The notes under the pieces are model-generated. The model saw only the letters and a program-made list of their open reading frames with translations. It searched no databases and was not told where the DNA came from. From Dermanyssus gallinae (taxonomy: Eukaryota; Arthropoda; Arachnida; Mesostigmata; Dermanyssidae): a DNA stretch of 64,000 nucleotides. Below are positions 33,712 to 44,757 of this stretch, piece after piece. Position 1 is the stretch's first letter; every line of letters starts with the position of its first letter. The DNA lies in contig QVRM01003901.1 of assembly GCA_003439945.1 (NCBI GenBank), forward strand, positions 248,001 through 312,000, given 5' to 3'. Both the position numbers and the translations under genes were made by a program.

Positions 33712-34570
33712 TACTCTTCCTGGGGGGTTTCAACCTGGGAGGCATTGCCCGCCGTTTGCCAGTCTTCCGTCGACGCGAGGGTCCTACGGCAAAATTGTCG
33801 CCGCCCTCGATCCAACGCCTGTTCAGCGGGTCTGGATGCTTCTGGTAGGGCGCCACCTGTTTTTGGCTCTCCATGTGAAATAGGCTCCCTCCGCTTACGT
33901 GATTCTTGTAGCTGTGTGCGGTATGACGGGCAGGCCATACTGTCGGCTCTGTGGCCCGAGACCTCGCACACAATACAATGTGTTGTCTCGGCTTTACACG
34001 CAGCCACCGCATGGTCTGGCGATCCGCAACGACGACAGAGGCGGGCGGCCGTTTTGGGTGCCGTGCAGGTAGCAGCCTTGTGGCCGGGTCTCTGGCAGTT
34101 GAAGCACGTGGGCAACCTCTCCCAGACCTCGGGCCTACACCTGCTGCCCGCGATCAGGATAGATCGCTGGGCCTGAAGCCACCGGGCTGTAGGGGCCGTC
34201 ACCTTCAGCAACGTGTACCAGCAGGTCGTGGTGCGGCCCTGGCGTGGGTCACTAGCCACTATAGGAACCGCCTCAGTGGCCGCCAGTAGCTGACGGATGT
34301 CTGTCTCTATCCTTCTAGCACTGGCCAGAGGATTAATGCCCCATAAGGCCACTTCTCGCAAGCCGTCACTGATTCGGCTGTCAGTCTGGTGGCCAGTTGC
34401 CTTGCTGATGTCTTCTGCCAACTGAGCCCCGAGATCCTGGGTGATGCCCCGTAGTCGGATAATGACGTCACCGTCATTCTCGTAGGCTCTTCACTGTGTC
34501 GGCCCAGGTCCGGCCCTCTCCGACCCTGACCCTGAGAGACAATTGTCCCGCCAGGACTGGGGCCGGTGGC
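33711..34570 (-). pseudogene. R1-like ORF1 (gag) with three zinc knuckles
   Basis: The frame from 34421 is open to 33711. It contains CFNCQRPGHKAATC, CRRCGSPDHAVAAC and CIVCEVSGHRADSMAC. Upstream, after a 1-nt shift near 34484, GEGRTWADTVKSLRE belongs to the same ORF. The product would bind element RNA. The stop TAA (33713-33711) overlaps the ORF2 start. Confidence 0.78.
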
Positions 34571-34576
34571 GGGGCT

Positions 34577-35146
34577 TTACTCTCGTGATGACTGGGCCAC
34601 GAGAGCCGCCAGAATCCGCTGCGTCGTCTCTGATCGCCACTGGTGGGCGACGTATAGGAGAGGGGGTTCCTCCAAACGCCAGCCATCGCGAAATGCACGG
34701 AGGTTCGATCGGACAGCCGCTGCCAAAGCGATTGACGACGAGATGCGAAGTGGCAGTTGAAGGACCACATAAGCGAATGACAGGAGCGACTCCCACGAGG
34801 GGAGGTCGTTGTTGGCTACCACAAGGTCGAGGACGTCGCAAAGGAGCTCGGCAACCAAAGGCCTCACCGCCCGAGGAACCACGCGCATCAACCTTGATTG
34901 TTGGGACGTAAGGCTGAGCTTGTCTACCAGCGGCTGTCTCGGCTGCGGCGGGAGTGTTGGCGCTGAGGATACAGTCGGAGACGGAGCGGCAGTCGCCGAA
35001 GTGGAACGGCATCTTGCCTGATGAATGGGGAGACCGCGGCGGGTGAAGTCCCGGCCGCATCTGGGACAAGTAACCCTTATGGAGGGGTTACTTGCTACTG
35101 AAGCGCTCTGGGGAGGGGGATAGGAGGCTGAGCCGGGGTCCGTCAT
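34577..35146 (-). pseudogene. R2-like ORF, N-terminal fragment
   Basis: MTDPGSASYPPP followed by a zinc finger, CPRCGRDFTRRGLPIHQARC (C-C-H-C as read). Then MRVVPRAVRPLVAELLCDVL, homologous to the block after the finger in the element at 22.7 kb. It ends at 34577 where the R1-like element begins, so RT and endonuclease are missing. Its ATG overlaps the stop of the preceding gag-like ORF (ATGA). Confidence 0.68.
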
Positions 35147-36002
35147 CGGGAAGTGGGTGCGGGGGACACCAGACCTTGCAGCAACGGCGCCAGAGCCAGC
35201 AGCGGACGCAGTGCGTTAACGATGCTTCGAAGCGTGTCGGCTAGCTTCGGGTTGGTAAGTGCGAGCAGTGACGCGGCCTTGGACAAAGAACCAAGGTCAA
35301 AGTCGTCTCTTGACTTAGGCAGGCGCGACCGAACACGAGGGAGGGCGCGACCGCGCGGGACGGATCTACTCGTAACCAATTGGCGACGGCGCTTGGGAGG
35401 GCGGTCCATTACTCGTTCTGCTTGTTTAGGGGGCTCCATTTCAATAAATGCCGGCGTCTTCGAACGGAGCAAAGAATTCCGGGGGGCAGGGATCGGCCGG
35501 AAGAGGAGAGCACGACCTCAACGGGCCCTGCCGAAGGTTCCTGAGCCGCGCTCGAAGAGACTGGAATCACCAAACCGCGTACCGCCGCCGCATAGGTCCC
35601 AGGTGCCGATTCGCGTGGTCGAGGGTGTACGGTGTCCGGGGTGGTGACCAGGGTGGCTGCCGGCAACTGCGCATGTTGGAGCATACGCGACCCAAGCAGG
35701 GCCTTACTTTTCTCGCGAGCTAACGCGAAAACGGGGCAATACGAGTCCCCTCTAGGGTGAGGGCCCCTGCAGTCAACGCAGCAAGCGTGATTTCGACATG
35801 ATGCGGCAAGATGGTCGTGCGCACCACATTTTCTACAGGCACGGGCGCGAGTGCAACGAGTTGCCGTGTGGCCAGTACGTTGGCAATTGAAGCAAACAAT
35901 CGGCGACGATGCTTCAATCGTTACATCATGATCCCTCCACCCAATTAAGACCTTAGTAGGTGCTGTCCTTTTGAACAGAACATGTATCCTGCTAGACGGC
36001 AC
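35143..36002 (-). pseudogene. Gag-like ORF1 with three zinc knuckles
   Basis: Two frames joined by one shift near 35470. The first (36002-35409) has CFNCQRTGHTATRC, CRKCGAHDHLAASC and CVDCRGPHPRGDSYC, a typical non-LTR ORF1 knuckle array. The second (35472-35143) adds a helical C-terminus (LSKAASLLALTNPKLADTL). Its TGA overlaps the ATG of the R2-like frame. Either it is ORF1 of the same element or a separate element fused by chance. Confidence 0.65.
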
Positions 36003-36299
36003 TCGAATGCTCAGCTTATCTTTTCACCAAAACGAGGCGAATATTCACAGAGCTCTTGCGGAACACGATCGTTTGTCGCCGTAGCAGACGAACAAACTAG
36101 TAGCTTGTAGTGGTATCTTTCGGTTCTGCGTGACGTTTTTTGGTTTTCACCGGCGGAGAGCATTGGACCTTATCCTATTTGCGTGTAATACCCACTAAAA
36201 ACGACTTTCCCCAGCCCCCCCTCCCCGGTTTGGAATTGTCTGGCAGTACATCGAGGCCAGGAGGGAAGATTCTCGTACTCAACCGCGTTCTGGGCCTTC

Positions 36300-38817
36300 A
36301 TGTACTGAACCGGAGGGGGGTGGAACCGCGCGAGTCAGCCGCGCTCGTTGGAAATCCTCCAGGTGCGCCTTTTCCCGCGCCAGAGCATCTAGGTGCTTGA
36401 GTCCCCTATTCTAGTCAGACTGGCTGGACATCATCCTGTTGACAATGGAGAGTGTCGTCTCGCCAGTTCCTACGTAGTTCGTACCGGTGCTGAAGTGGCG
36501 CAGTGCCGAAGAGTTGGCCATTGTATGATCCACGTCATCCGGCTCTCCGGAAGTGCAGAGCACACAGGTATCTGTTGAGGATTTACCGATTCTGCACGTA
36601 TACACCTGAAACTGGCTGTGCACAGTCAGAATTTGTGTCACGTAGCAGGTTAGAGGGTCCTGAACCAGATGTTGAGATCTGGGATTAACGAACGGGTCCA
36701 CCGACCGCGGTTGTCTCCGGATAAGGGTTGAACCCAGGCAACAACCCAGCCATGTAGAGTCTTCTCTCGTGCCTATGCCCCGTCGAGGCGTCCTTAGCTG
36801 CGACTTGTACGCAACGTCATGTCCGCCGATACCGATGCTACATACAGTGCCGTAGATTCGGCGACTGACGCCAGACGGCGGCGCCGAGAATCGCCCGCGC
36901 TTCCCTCCCGTAGGAGGATAAGAGATAGGTTCTGAGACACCTGGGCGACTTTCCTGGTTTTGTGCTGGATGTGCCCCCCCCGCCGCCGAGAGCCCAGTAT
37001 CAAGGTACACCCCCAGATACCTGGCAGTTTTCTGCATCGTGATCTGGTGGCCGGCAACCTTCAGCCGGGCCCCCGAGTGCGCTTGCGCAGGTCAAATACA
37101 ATGCCTGTGAAGCAAGCTGAAGGTGGTTAGTAGCCATCCACTCATTGATACTTTCGAGAGCCAAGCTTGCTGCAGCCTTCAGGAAGTCCTCTCGGCGAGC
37201 CGAGACAAGTACCGCAAGATTGACGTAGGCTATGGTCTCAACACTATCCGGAATCTCCGGGATCCACGCGACTTCCGCGAAAGCCAGGTTTTGCAGTACC
37301 GGGCCCAGGACAGAGCCCTGCGGGGCCCCTGCCGTGACGTGATGTGTCTCGCCGTTGCTATAGGTCAGTAACCCGGGGTCCAGATAGGAAGACAATATTC
37401 GCTTTATGTACTATGAGGATGAGGAGTGCGAACTTGCGAGATGCAGGTGGAGCTCTAAACTCGCGGCCTGCAAAGCGAAGGCTCGATGGCGTCCAGGGTG
37501 GACCAACCCCGTCTGAACCCGTATTGGGTGTCCGCGGGGACCCAACTGCACTCCATGAATGCACTAACCCTCTTCAGCAGAATAAATTCAAAAAGCTTTG
37601 CCGCTGCGTTATTAGCTTCACTATGTCGGGTGGCACACCGTCTGGGCCGGTGGGCACCGTGACTTTCCCGAGGCTAGTCTTTCGGCCGCCATCAGCACTT
37701 CTTCGATGGTTACTGCAGGAATCTGTTCTGGATCAACCTTATAAGTCTGGAGGGGCCTGTGTTCCTGGTACGGGAAAGTGTTTCCACCAGAGTTTTGATG
37801 TCCTGCGAGGAGGTACGCTATCTATAAGAATTGTATATGGCCGGCCCCATAGGTCCGCTTGGACCAGCTTAATCAGTGCCTTCCATGTATTCCTCTTAGA
37901 CGTGGCTATAACGCTCCTCAGCTTTCGTCGATGTTGGCGATATAAATATTGTAGGGCAGTAAGTCTGGCCAGAGTTCTTGCAGTGAGTTAGCTTAGGTCG
38001 CGGCTCGTGCACGTCATGCGAGCTACGTGCCGGCACGCGTTGCCACGCGGCTAGCCTTGATACACTTTTCCTTGTATCTTTAATCTCTCATGTCCAGCAG
38101 GCCCTACGTAAGCGCTAGATCCCCGATCCTTGCAGCTCGACAGGCCGTAGATAGAGCATGGGCATTATTATTCTCATCTATGTTTCTATCCTTCGGCCGT
38201 CCGGACGACCCGGTGAGGCATCAGTTATCCTCGCACAAATGTTGGGTTGATGGGCTGATTACGTAGATAGAGGCTGTGCTGGGCCATTCAGTCCATAAGA
38301 GAAAGTTTTCTGTTTCTTGTACAACGCGAGTCTGTACGTCCCAGGCCGAATTGTGCGTGCTAAAATTTCTTGCCACTATCAGGAGCTTTCCAGCGTGTTC
38401 CATGATGGAGGTCCCTAGGGTTTCCGAAAACGAGTCAAAATATTCCAGTGGCCTATTTGGCAAGATGTAGCAGCTATAAAGTACTAGAGCTGAGTTTCCA
38501 GGCTCTATCCATGCGAACCCCATGCCCATTCCCCTTTGGCCAATAGTAAGAGACGGGTCCTGGCCCGTCCACCATATAACGCTGTCCCGATCACTATCAG
38601 TAACTAATTCAGCCTGAGTAGTTAGACGAGCACGTTCGTAAAATGTTTGCCGGTGCGGTGCTCCTGTAGCATTTTCAGCATGAAGCGAGGGAATCCAGGA
38701 AGCTCGCCAGGCCCTGTCTTGCCGCATTAGCGACTCGGATGCAACTGACGCAATGGTAAACGTGGGTAAAGCCCCCGGACTCGACCTAGTGGTAAAGGAG
38801 CATCTTCGGCAGGCCAC
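36300..38817 (-). mobile_element. Second R1-like element, heavily decayed
   Basis: Minus-strand blocks in order: endonuclease (38640-38250: VIWWTGQDPSLTIGQRG, LVLYSCYILPNRPLE, NFSTHNSAWD), RT (37395-37080: THHVTAGAPQGSVLGPVL, ETIAYVNLAVLV where YADD is expected), thumb (ARYLGVYLDTGLS) and C-terminal Cys region (TCVLCTSGEPDDVDHT, 36600-36510). All blocks are in different frames. The matching blocks in 30.6-34.6 kb leave no doubt about the family. Confidence 0.72.
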
Positions 38818-38929
38818 TTTGCTGGTGAAAATGTTTATGTGTGCTTGCGGAAGAAATTATGACTTCCTTTCCAGCGTTGTTGCCTGTGGCGCGCGAGCTA
38901 CGCGTGCTGCGGTTACCTTCACGTGCCAA

Positions 38930-39850
38930 TAGAAAGTTAGTCAGATGTGTAAACTCCCGATAGTAACGTTCCCGAGGTCCCTATTGTGGGAATAGGAGTT
39001 AAGGCATACGATATAGATTATGTAGCAACAAATTCTTATTGTCATATTGTCGTTGGAAGTATTTTTAGAAGTTACCGGGCTCTCTCTAAGCAAAAACTTG
39101 GATTTAGAAGAGGCAGATCAACAATGATTGCGTCCTTCTAAACTCGGTGCATCGCACACCTCGGATAAAGGGAAGTTATTTATTCGCTGTGTTTATGGAC
39201 TTTAAGGCGGCCTTCGATACGGCCTCGCAAATGATCATGCTAAGTGACCATGCTAGAACTTCTAAGAAGCATCTTACAGGAAGAACTGGTAATAACAAAC
39301 GATGGGGTTGCTAAGCACGCGCCGATCACTCAGACCACCGGTGTTGCTCAGGGTGATAATCTGAGCCCCCTGTTGTTATCAATGCTTGTAAGCGATCTCC
39401 CAACGCAACTCCAAGGTCGGCATTCACAAGTGGAAACGCTTATGTATGCCGATGATTTAGTATTGTTCCCCCGAAGTCGCTTTAACTTGCAGCAGTCGCG
39501 TGTAACTCTACAGCGCTATGTCGACCGGAACAAACTGGAGATGAATGCGAGCAAGACCAAAGCGATAACATTTTGACGAGGAGGAAAACTGGCCAAAAGG
39601 GATGAGTTCCCACTGGATTCAGGAACAGTCAAAATCGTTCCCTGCTTTCCCTACCTGGGTATAATTTTTTCATTACGTGGCCCAAGGCATGTTGAAGATA
39701 GAGTCGGAAAAGGCCAACAATCCTTTCACAGTATCAAGGACACATACAGGCTGTCGACGGAGGTCGCTGTTAGTTTGTTTAACCTTAAGATTGCACCCAC
39801 CAGTTTGTTTAACCTGAGATTGCACCCATCACATCCTATGGTGCTCAGGC
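38930..39850 (+). mobile_element. Non-LTR reverse transcriptase fragment
   Basis: LGFRRGRSTMIASF and FMDFKAAFDTAS occur in decayed frames near 39090-39230. A clean frame at 39244-39576 then has TTGVAQGDNLSPLLLSML and the catalytic LMYADDLVLFPRS, with the thumb continuing (PYLGIIFSLR) to 39680. It is an APE-type (jockey/R1-like) RT by its QGDxLSP and YADD boxes. No endonuclease was seen. Confidence 0.65.
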
Positions 39851-40650
39851 GATTTGGCTTCATCTTTCGAGGCTGAATTTAAGGACGTTTGATCAATTCA
39901 AGGCCAACCATACGAGCGCAAAATGGCTTCAAGCCATCCCCTCGCCGCAGCTGGGAACGATGCTGGACAACACAGCACTCCGCATCGTTGCCGGCCTGCG
40001 GTTAGGGGAGGCTGTGTGTGCGCCCCATAGCTGCTCCCTGTGCAACACACCGGTGTCGCCGACGGGAGAGCACGGCCTTAGCTGTCCTAGGAGCTGCGGA
40101 AGACATTCGCGCCACGCCGCCCTCAACGAAGTGATTTCAAGAGCGTTGCAATCCGCTAACGTACCCTGCAGAAAGGAGCCAGTCGGACTAGCAGCGGACT
40201 CAGCCTTACGTCCAGACGGAATGACCTTGGTTCCGTGGTTCTCCGGAAAGGCCCTTGTATAGGACGCAACCGTGTGGGACACGCTGGCGCCGTCTTATAG
40301 GAGCCGAGCTTCAAGATCAGCAGGTGCTGTTGCCAATTTAGCGGAGCAGCGGAAAAGTCTGAAGTACCGCGAGTTTGAGGCATCTTTTATAGTGCAGCCA
40401 GTTGCCATAGAAACAATGGGAGTCATAGGCGAATCAACAGTAAAATTTCTGAAAGAAATTGGGAAAAGAGCGGCAAGTGAGAAGGATGAGAAAAGGGCAG
40501 GGGAATTTCTGCTACAAAGAATATCAATTGAAGTGCAACGTGGAAATGCGGCTGCGGTGCTAGGATCGCTGCCCTCAGGCAGTGGTCTACCGGGTCTGCT
40601 CTGATTACGTATTAGAATTATGCTGTGTATAATGTAGAAATAAACTTCAC
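39850..40650 (+). mobile_element. R2-like element, 3' end
   Basis: From LSRLNLRTFDQFKAN on, the frame has LGTMLDNTALRIVAGLRLG and a zinc-binding stretch (CSLCNTPVSPTGEHGLSC). The endonuclease core RPDGMTLVPWFSGKAL follows, then DATVWDTLAPS after a nonsense TAG replacing the Trp codon at about 40260. The last frame ends at 40604, with AATAAA near 40640. Homologous position by position to 25.3-26.1 kb. Confidence 0.72.
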
Positions 40651-41642
40651 AGAATATTTACTCAAGGCCAGATTTCTAAAGAAAACATTGCACGTCCACT
40701 GCACTAGCCTGAATAGGTTAGTGTACTTACTAGCGTCGTCGCCGTTATTCCTTGAGGACCTACAGAAGACTCGTTGAAACAAAAGCAATGACGTGAAACA
40801 AAGGCTATAGTTATGGGAACAAACATTTAGTCACCAGGTTTGCTGAAGATCTGTATGCGCGAGAAGTTCCATGATATCTCGCGGAATTGCATATGTAAAC
40901 TTCGTGGCCGCCCGTGTGATCTATATCACCTTCAGCGTTGCGAAAGAGAAATTCCGTTGCCTCAACTCTGATTGTTTTTATTTGTTAACACCCGGGCTGG
41001 GTAAGTGTACTTATGTTACATCACAGTGTTTCGACACAATAATCAATCTAGCGTTTTGCAAGTTCTGCTATGGATCGAACCACCGGACAAACCGCGGCGT
41101 GCTGTTTATCACATTTACTCCAGCATTGTTTGCATCGACATTCGTGGTTTATGGAAGCCCTCCACGTTGCATAGAACGTGACGAAATCCGTAGGCTGCAA
41201 AGGTCTTAGTTAAATGCCGATCTTTCACCCCGCTAGCCCTCCACATAGTGCGGGTGCTATCTGTGTCCAAAACAGAGCAACTGCTGCATCGACCGAAAGC
41301 ATATGTGGGCATTTAATTGCCGTTTAATTAAATTCTGGAAATGTGATGCCCATAATGTACATGTGTAAACCAATCCTTGGTTAATAAACTTGGTACTACT
41401 ACTGAGTTCTACTGTGTGTAAATTTCTATTAAATAACACATTTTAAATGTACTTTAAACAGCGGTAACATACGCTTGGAATCATCTATAGTAACATATTG
41501 CCTTAAGACATCCGAGCACTGACATAGTTACAACGTGCCAATCTAATAAACTTTTAAATTTTGTGAAAAGAGTTTTGCGGAGTTGCGTTGCAGTTACTTT
41601 AAAATATATTGCACTGAATCTATTAACAACATTGTTTTTACG

Positions 41643-41729
41643 CCGTGTAGCAAACACGGCTAACTACATTAGCCGTTTTTGTATGTAAAAACAGCTACAT
41701 ACAAAGCCGTTTTTGGCTTTGTATGTAGC
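41643..41729. repeat. Cluster of three perfect hairpins
   Basis: CCGTGT/ACACGG (41643-41659), CGGCTAA/TTAGCCG (41657-41675) and a 15-bp stem GCTACATACAAAGCC with 6-nt loop (41694-41729). The motif AGCCG/CGGCT recurs, suggesting a short repeat copied in both orientations. Confidence 0.8.
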
Positions 41730-41769
41730 CGTTTCACATGCAAAGTCATGTAAAAGTTACCTACAATCA

Positions 41770-41800
41770 TGACTAGCGAATTAGTCCCCTAGACCACGCC
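41770..41800 (-). mobile_element. SINE head remnant
   Basis: The minus strand reads GGCGTGGTCTAGGGGACTA, almost the same A-box segment as the SINE at 19.3-19.6 kb. No B-box follows, so it is a fragment. Confidence 0.4.
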
Positions 41801-42479
41801 GCCACAAGTCGGCAACTTCTTCTTAGTAGAAAACTAGATATTTAATTTTTTTTCATTTTTAGACACTAAAATTACCCCCCTCAGTAGTTTGTAGTAATGC
41901 TAACAGCACTTCCCTGCTGGGGGGGAAGGAGGACATGACTGGTTTTTAGTGGATTGAAGCCCCACACTACCGGCCCACACTTGCAGTTGAGTACAATCCT
42001 GCAGTGATGACCCGCGTGTGCGTTCCGCATTTCTCAGTTAGTCCTCTCAAGACAAAACAAAAACACTAAAAGTACACACATGAATGTATGCCACGCAAAA
42101 ATCGTAAGATAATTGTAAATAACATTTGGGCTGCATCCACAGACCATTTAGGCATGTACCATTTTGATGCACACAATAGCCCACAGGCAAAATGACGTCA
42201 AATGGGAATATGGAAAACACACATCATGAAATTGTTTTATTGCGAACTGTCGTCTAAAGTACACTACTTAGTATTAGATTTTGTGGTTGAGCTTGTTTCA
42301 ATTCTGGTATGATGAGAATGTACCAGAAAGGCGCGGAAAATCTCATTTAATTATTATTTATTAAGGACTATATTGCCAAAAGGCTGCTGGTCTGGACAAG
42401 ATTCCCATAAATATGTCTAAACAAAGTGGCCATATATTTATTTATATTTCCTACTCACTGATAACACAGATAAATAAAA

Positions 42480-43180
42480 CATCATAATGTTCTGATAATC
42501 TCAAGCAATATCTCATCTAATTTATAAATCAGGTACATATTCCAATATTAGCCCATTTAGACCAATCTCACCTTTATCGTCTATTAATAAAATATTCGAC
42601 AAAATATTATTCAAGCAACTGATTTAATGTTTAGACACAATTTATTGAGCAGCACCCAATGTGAGCTAAGAAGGCAACGAAGCTGCGAATCGACAGCTGA
42701 TGCGATGATTAGTTTTATCACATGCAAACTAAAAGATGGCGTTTCCTGTGTCGAAATATTCTGCGATTTGAGTAAAGTGTTCGACACAGCAAATCAACAA
42801 AGATTAATTAACAAAATGCACAAAGTTGGTATAAAACGCAAGTATTTGTAGCTTATGAAATCTTACTTATACGAACCAAAATATTATTTTGAAATTAGGG
42901 ATATCAGGAGTAAGGTAGTCACGTTTCCTTCCCTAGGGAAGTGTGTTAGGTGAGCTACAATTTGTCTTATACACCAAGGATTTAGTAGCATACTCACACA
43001 ACTCTATACAGATGTCTTGATGGATTGAAAACAAATATTGGCAGTTTTTCTACTACGAGGAAAGAGCATTGCCTCACTATGCACAGCCACATCAAGATGT
43101 ATTACAAATTCTTGTAATCTGATGTCCCGAAACGGGCTTGTACTAAATTTTAGTAATGCTAAATATATGGCTCTTTAAAA
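42480..43180 (+). mobile_element. CR1/jockey-like reverse transcriptase fragment
   Basis: Frames read YSNISPFRPISPLSSINKIFDKIL, then (42627-42851) LLSSTQCELRRQRSCESTADAM and FCDLSKVFDTANQQRLINKMH. A decayed GSVLG and FADD region follows to 43180. Several stops. The FDTANQQ block contains the first catalytic Asp. Confidence 0.6.
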
Positions 43181-44484
43181 TTAAAGTAATTAACGTCAAT
43201 ACCTTCTCAAACATTTCACACATAATCCATGACACAGATCGCACTGAAATACATTATTCGTGTTCGGCCTTAGAACGACCACATGCAAATGTTTGGGTTT
43301 GCTGGTCCAGTATAATCTAAAATATGACAAACACAGCATTATGTTCCAAGGTTTGTGCTGTTCTTCCGTGATTGCGATAGGTTGCCTCGGCGGTCCGTAA
43401 AATGCGGTTCGTAAAATGGTGTAGCTCTTTCTTAAGTAGAGCCACCCACGTACGGTATATGCAGCTACGATATGGTGGCACATTATCCTCAAGCGTTGAT
43501 TGCCTGCATAAATTACAGAAAAAGACCAATTAGACTCATCGACGGGGCCCAATATCGTAACACCATCGCTGGTCAAATGTTCACTCAGAATGGATTAACG
43601 GCAGTACAAACTATACGCATTTCTTAAAATGAAATACTATTCACTGAGACAAATGAGTTTCACAAACCCCGACATAACTATTCAACTATACTTGAACAAC
43701 CACTGGAAATAAAGATTTACAATTATTATTGGAATTATAAATGCCTATTCGGTTAAATGCCACCTGATATCAAATTACTGCTTGAAAATTAAATTGTAAT
43801 AAAAAAATAATTACTTACCAAATTGACCCTTCACTTTATTTCGATGAGCACAGAAACGGTCTTGGAAATCCTTAGTTAAACATTAAATTATGAAGTGATC
43901 TTTGATGATCGTCCTTGCCACCTGAGGGCTTTCCCAACTGCTCTCAGTGGTCGCATTAGATTAGTGTATCATATATTTAACGTATATATATATATATATA
44001 TATATATGTATTTGTTTTGCATCTCTTGTATCCAATAGTTCAACGTTTGGTCACTGTTATTGCTAAGATAATGTTGCAACAACTTATTTCGCATGTTCTT
44101 TAGTGGTCTCTAGACAGACTTAGAAACAGTCTGCAAATTGGCGTTACAGTCGTTCCAAAGATATTGCATGCACTGAACATATCAACAACACTAATTTTCA
44201 TGGCGTATAGCAAAATACATGAATAAAAATAGACGTCTGACCGTTTTTCGTTTACACACACTAAATCTACGTCTAGCAAGTATACCATGACGCGTAAATG
44301 ATTGCATATCACGTTTGAGCTACTTTCAGAGACAACTTAAGTTTGTACCATTTTGATGCACACACGGCCTACGGGCACAACGAAAAAAAAACTCGTTAGC
44401 ACATGGAATATGACAAATAAGCGTTATGAGAAGTTCAGGACGTAAGTGTTATGCTGCAAGTCGTCGACTAGAGGACATTACCTA
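43181..44484. other. No gene recognised
   Basis: AT-rich with an (AT)n run at 43982-44006. Reading frames are short and without family resemblance. This is the 3' flank of the protease gene; a polyadenylation site may lie here but no hexamer stands out. Confidence 0.45.
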
Positions 44485-44757
44485 TTACTCCATATCCAAA
44501 AGCTGCAAAATTTTGTGGTAGAGCTTGCAGGAATCATGATGGTGACGATGAGATTCACATCGTGTCGCCACCCAGCCTTTTGTCATTTCCAGACTTTCCA
44601 CGATCCATTCATAGTAAGCGGAAACACGAACAAAGACACCGCCGTATTTTGTCATGCATTTTGTAGAGCTGCGGCCTTTTACATAGGACGTAATTCCAAT
44701 GACGTAAATCTTATACGTTGATCCGGAACGGTGCATCAATGGCCCGCCCGAGTCACC
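44485..44757 (-). CDS. Serine protease last exon with catalytic Ser
   Basis: Acceptor TTTCAG|GGTGAC. GDSGGPL, then GITSYVKG and GGVFVRVSAYYEWI complete the fold. A His-rich tail of about 30 residues (SHRHHHD) follows before the stop. Confidence 0.87.
   Translation of the reverse strand, partial: GDSGGPLMHRSGSTYKIYVIGITSYVKGRSSTKCMTKYGGVFVRVSAYYEWIVESLEMTKGWVATRCESHRHHHDSCKLYHKILQLLDME

Larger units (their letters stand above)
30608..34570 (-). mobile_element. R1-like non-LTR retrotransposon
   Basis: Two overlapping reading frames on the minus strand: a gag-like ORF1 (to 33711) and an ORF2 (33711 to 30608) with APE endonuclease, RT and a C-terminal Cys-rich domain. The opening LQVNLNRCRAAHDLL of ORF2 is typical of the R1 clade, whose best-known members insert in rDNA or telomeric repeats. 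The copy is 5'-truncated inside ORF1 and carries one frameshift in ORF1 plus two nonsense codons and one frameshift in ORF2. Related, more decayed copies lie at 36.3-38.8 and 49.2-50.7 kb. Confidence 0.82.
40651..42470. other. No gene recognised; hairpins and a SINE remnant
   Basis: AT-rich, with scattered short frames. Three hairpins lie at 41643-41729. A SINE head remnant lies at about 41770-41800. Confidence 0.5.

Noticed and set aside
34809..35647. Plus-strand frames of 70-164 codons across 33.5-35.7 kb
   Set aside because: They are antisense shadows of the GC-rich R1-like and R2-like frames, whose motifs are clear on the minus strand.
43196..43576. 126-codon minus-strand frame
   Set aside because: Cys/His-rich but without regular spacing or any family match. 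It lies next to RT debris and is probably chance.
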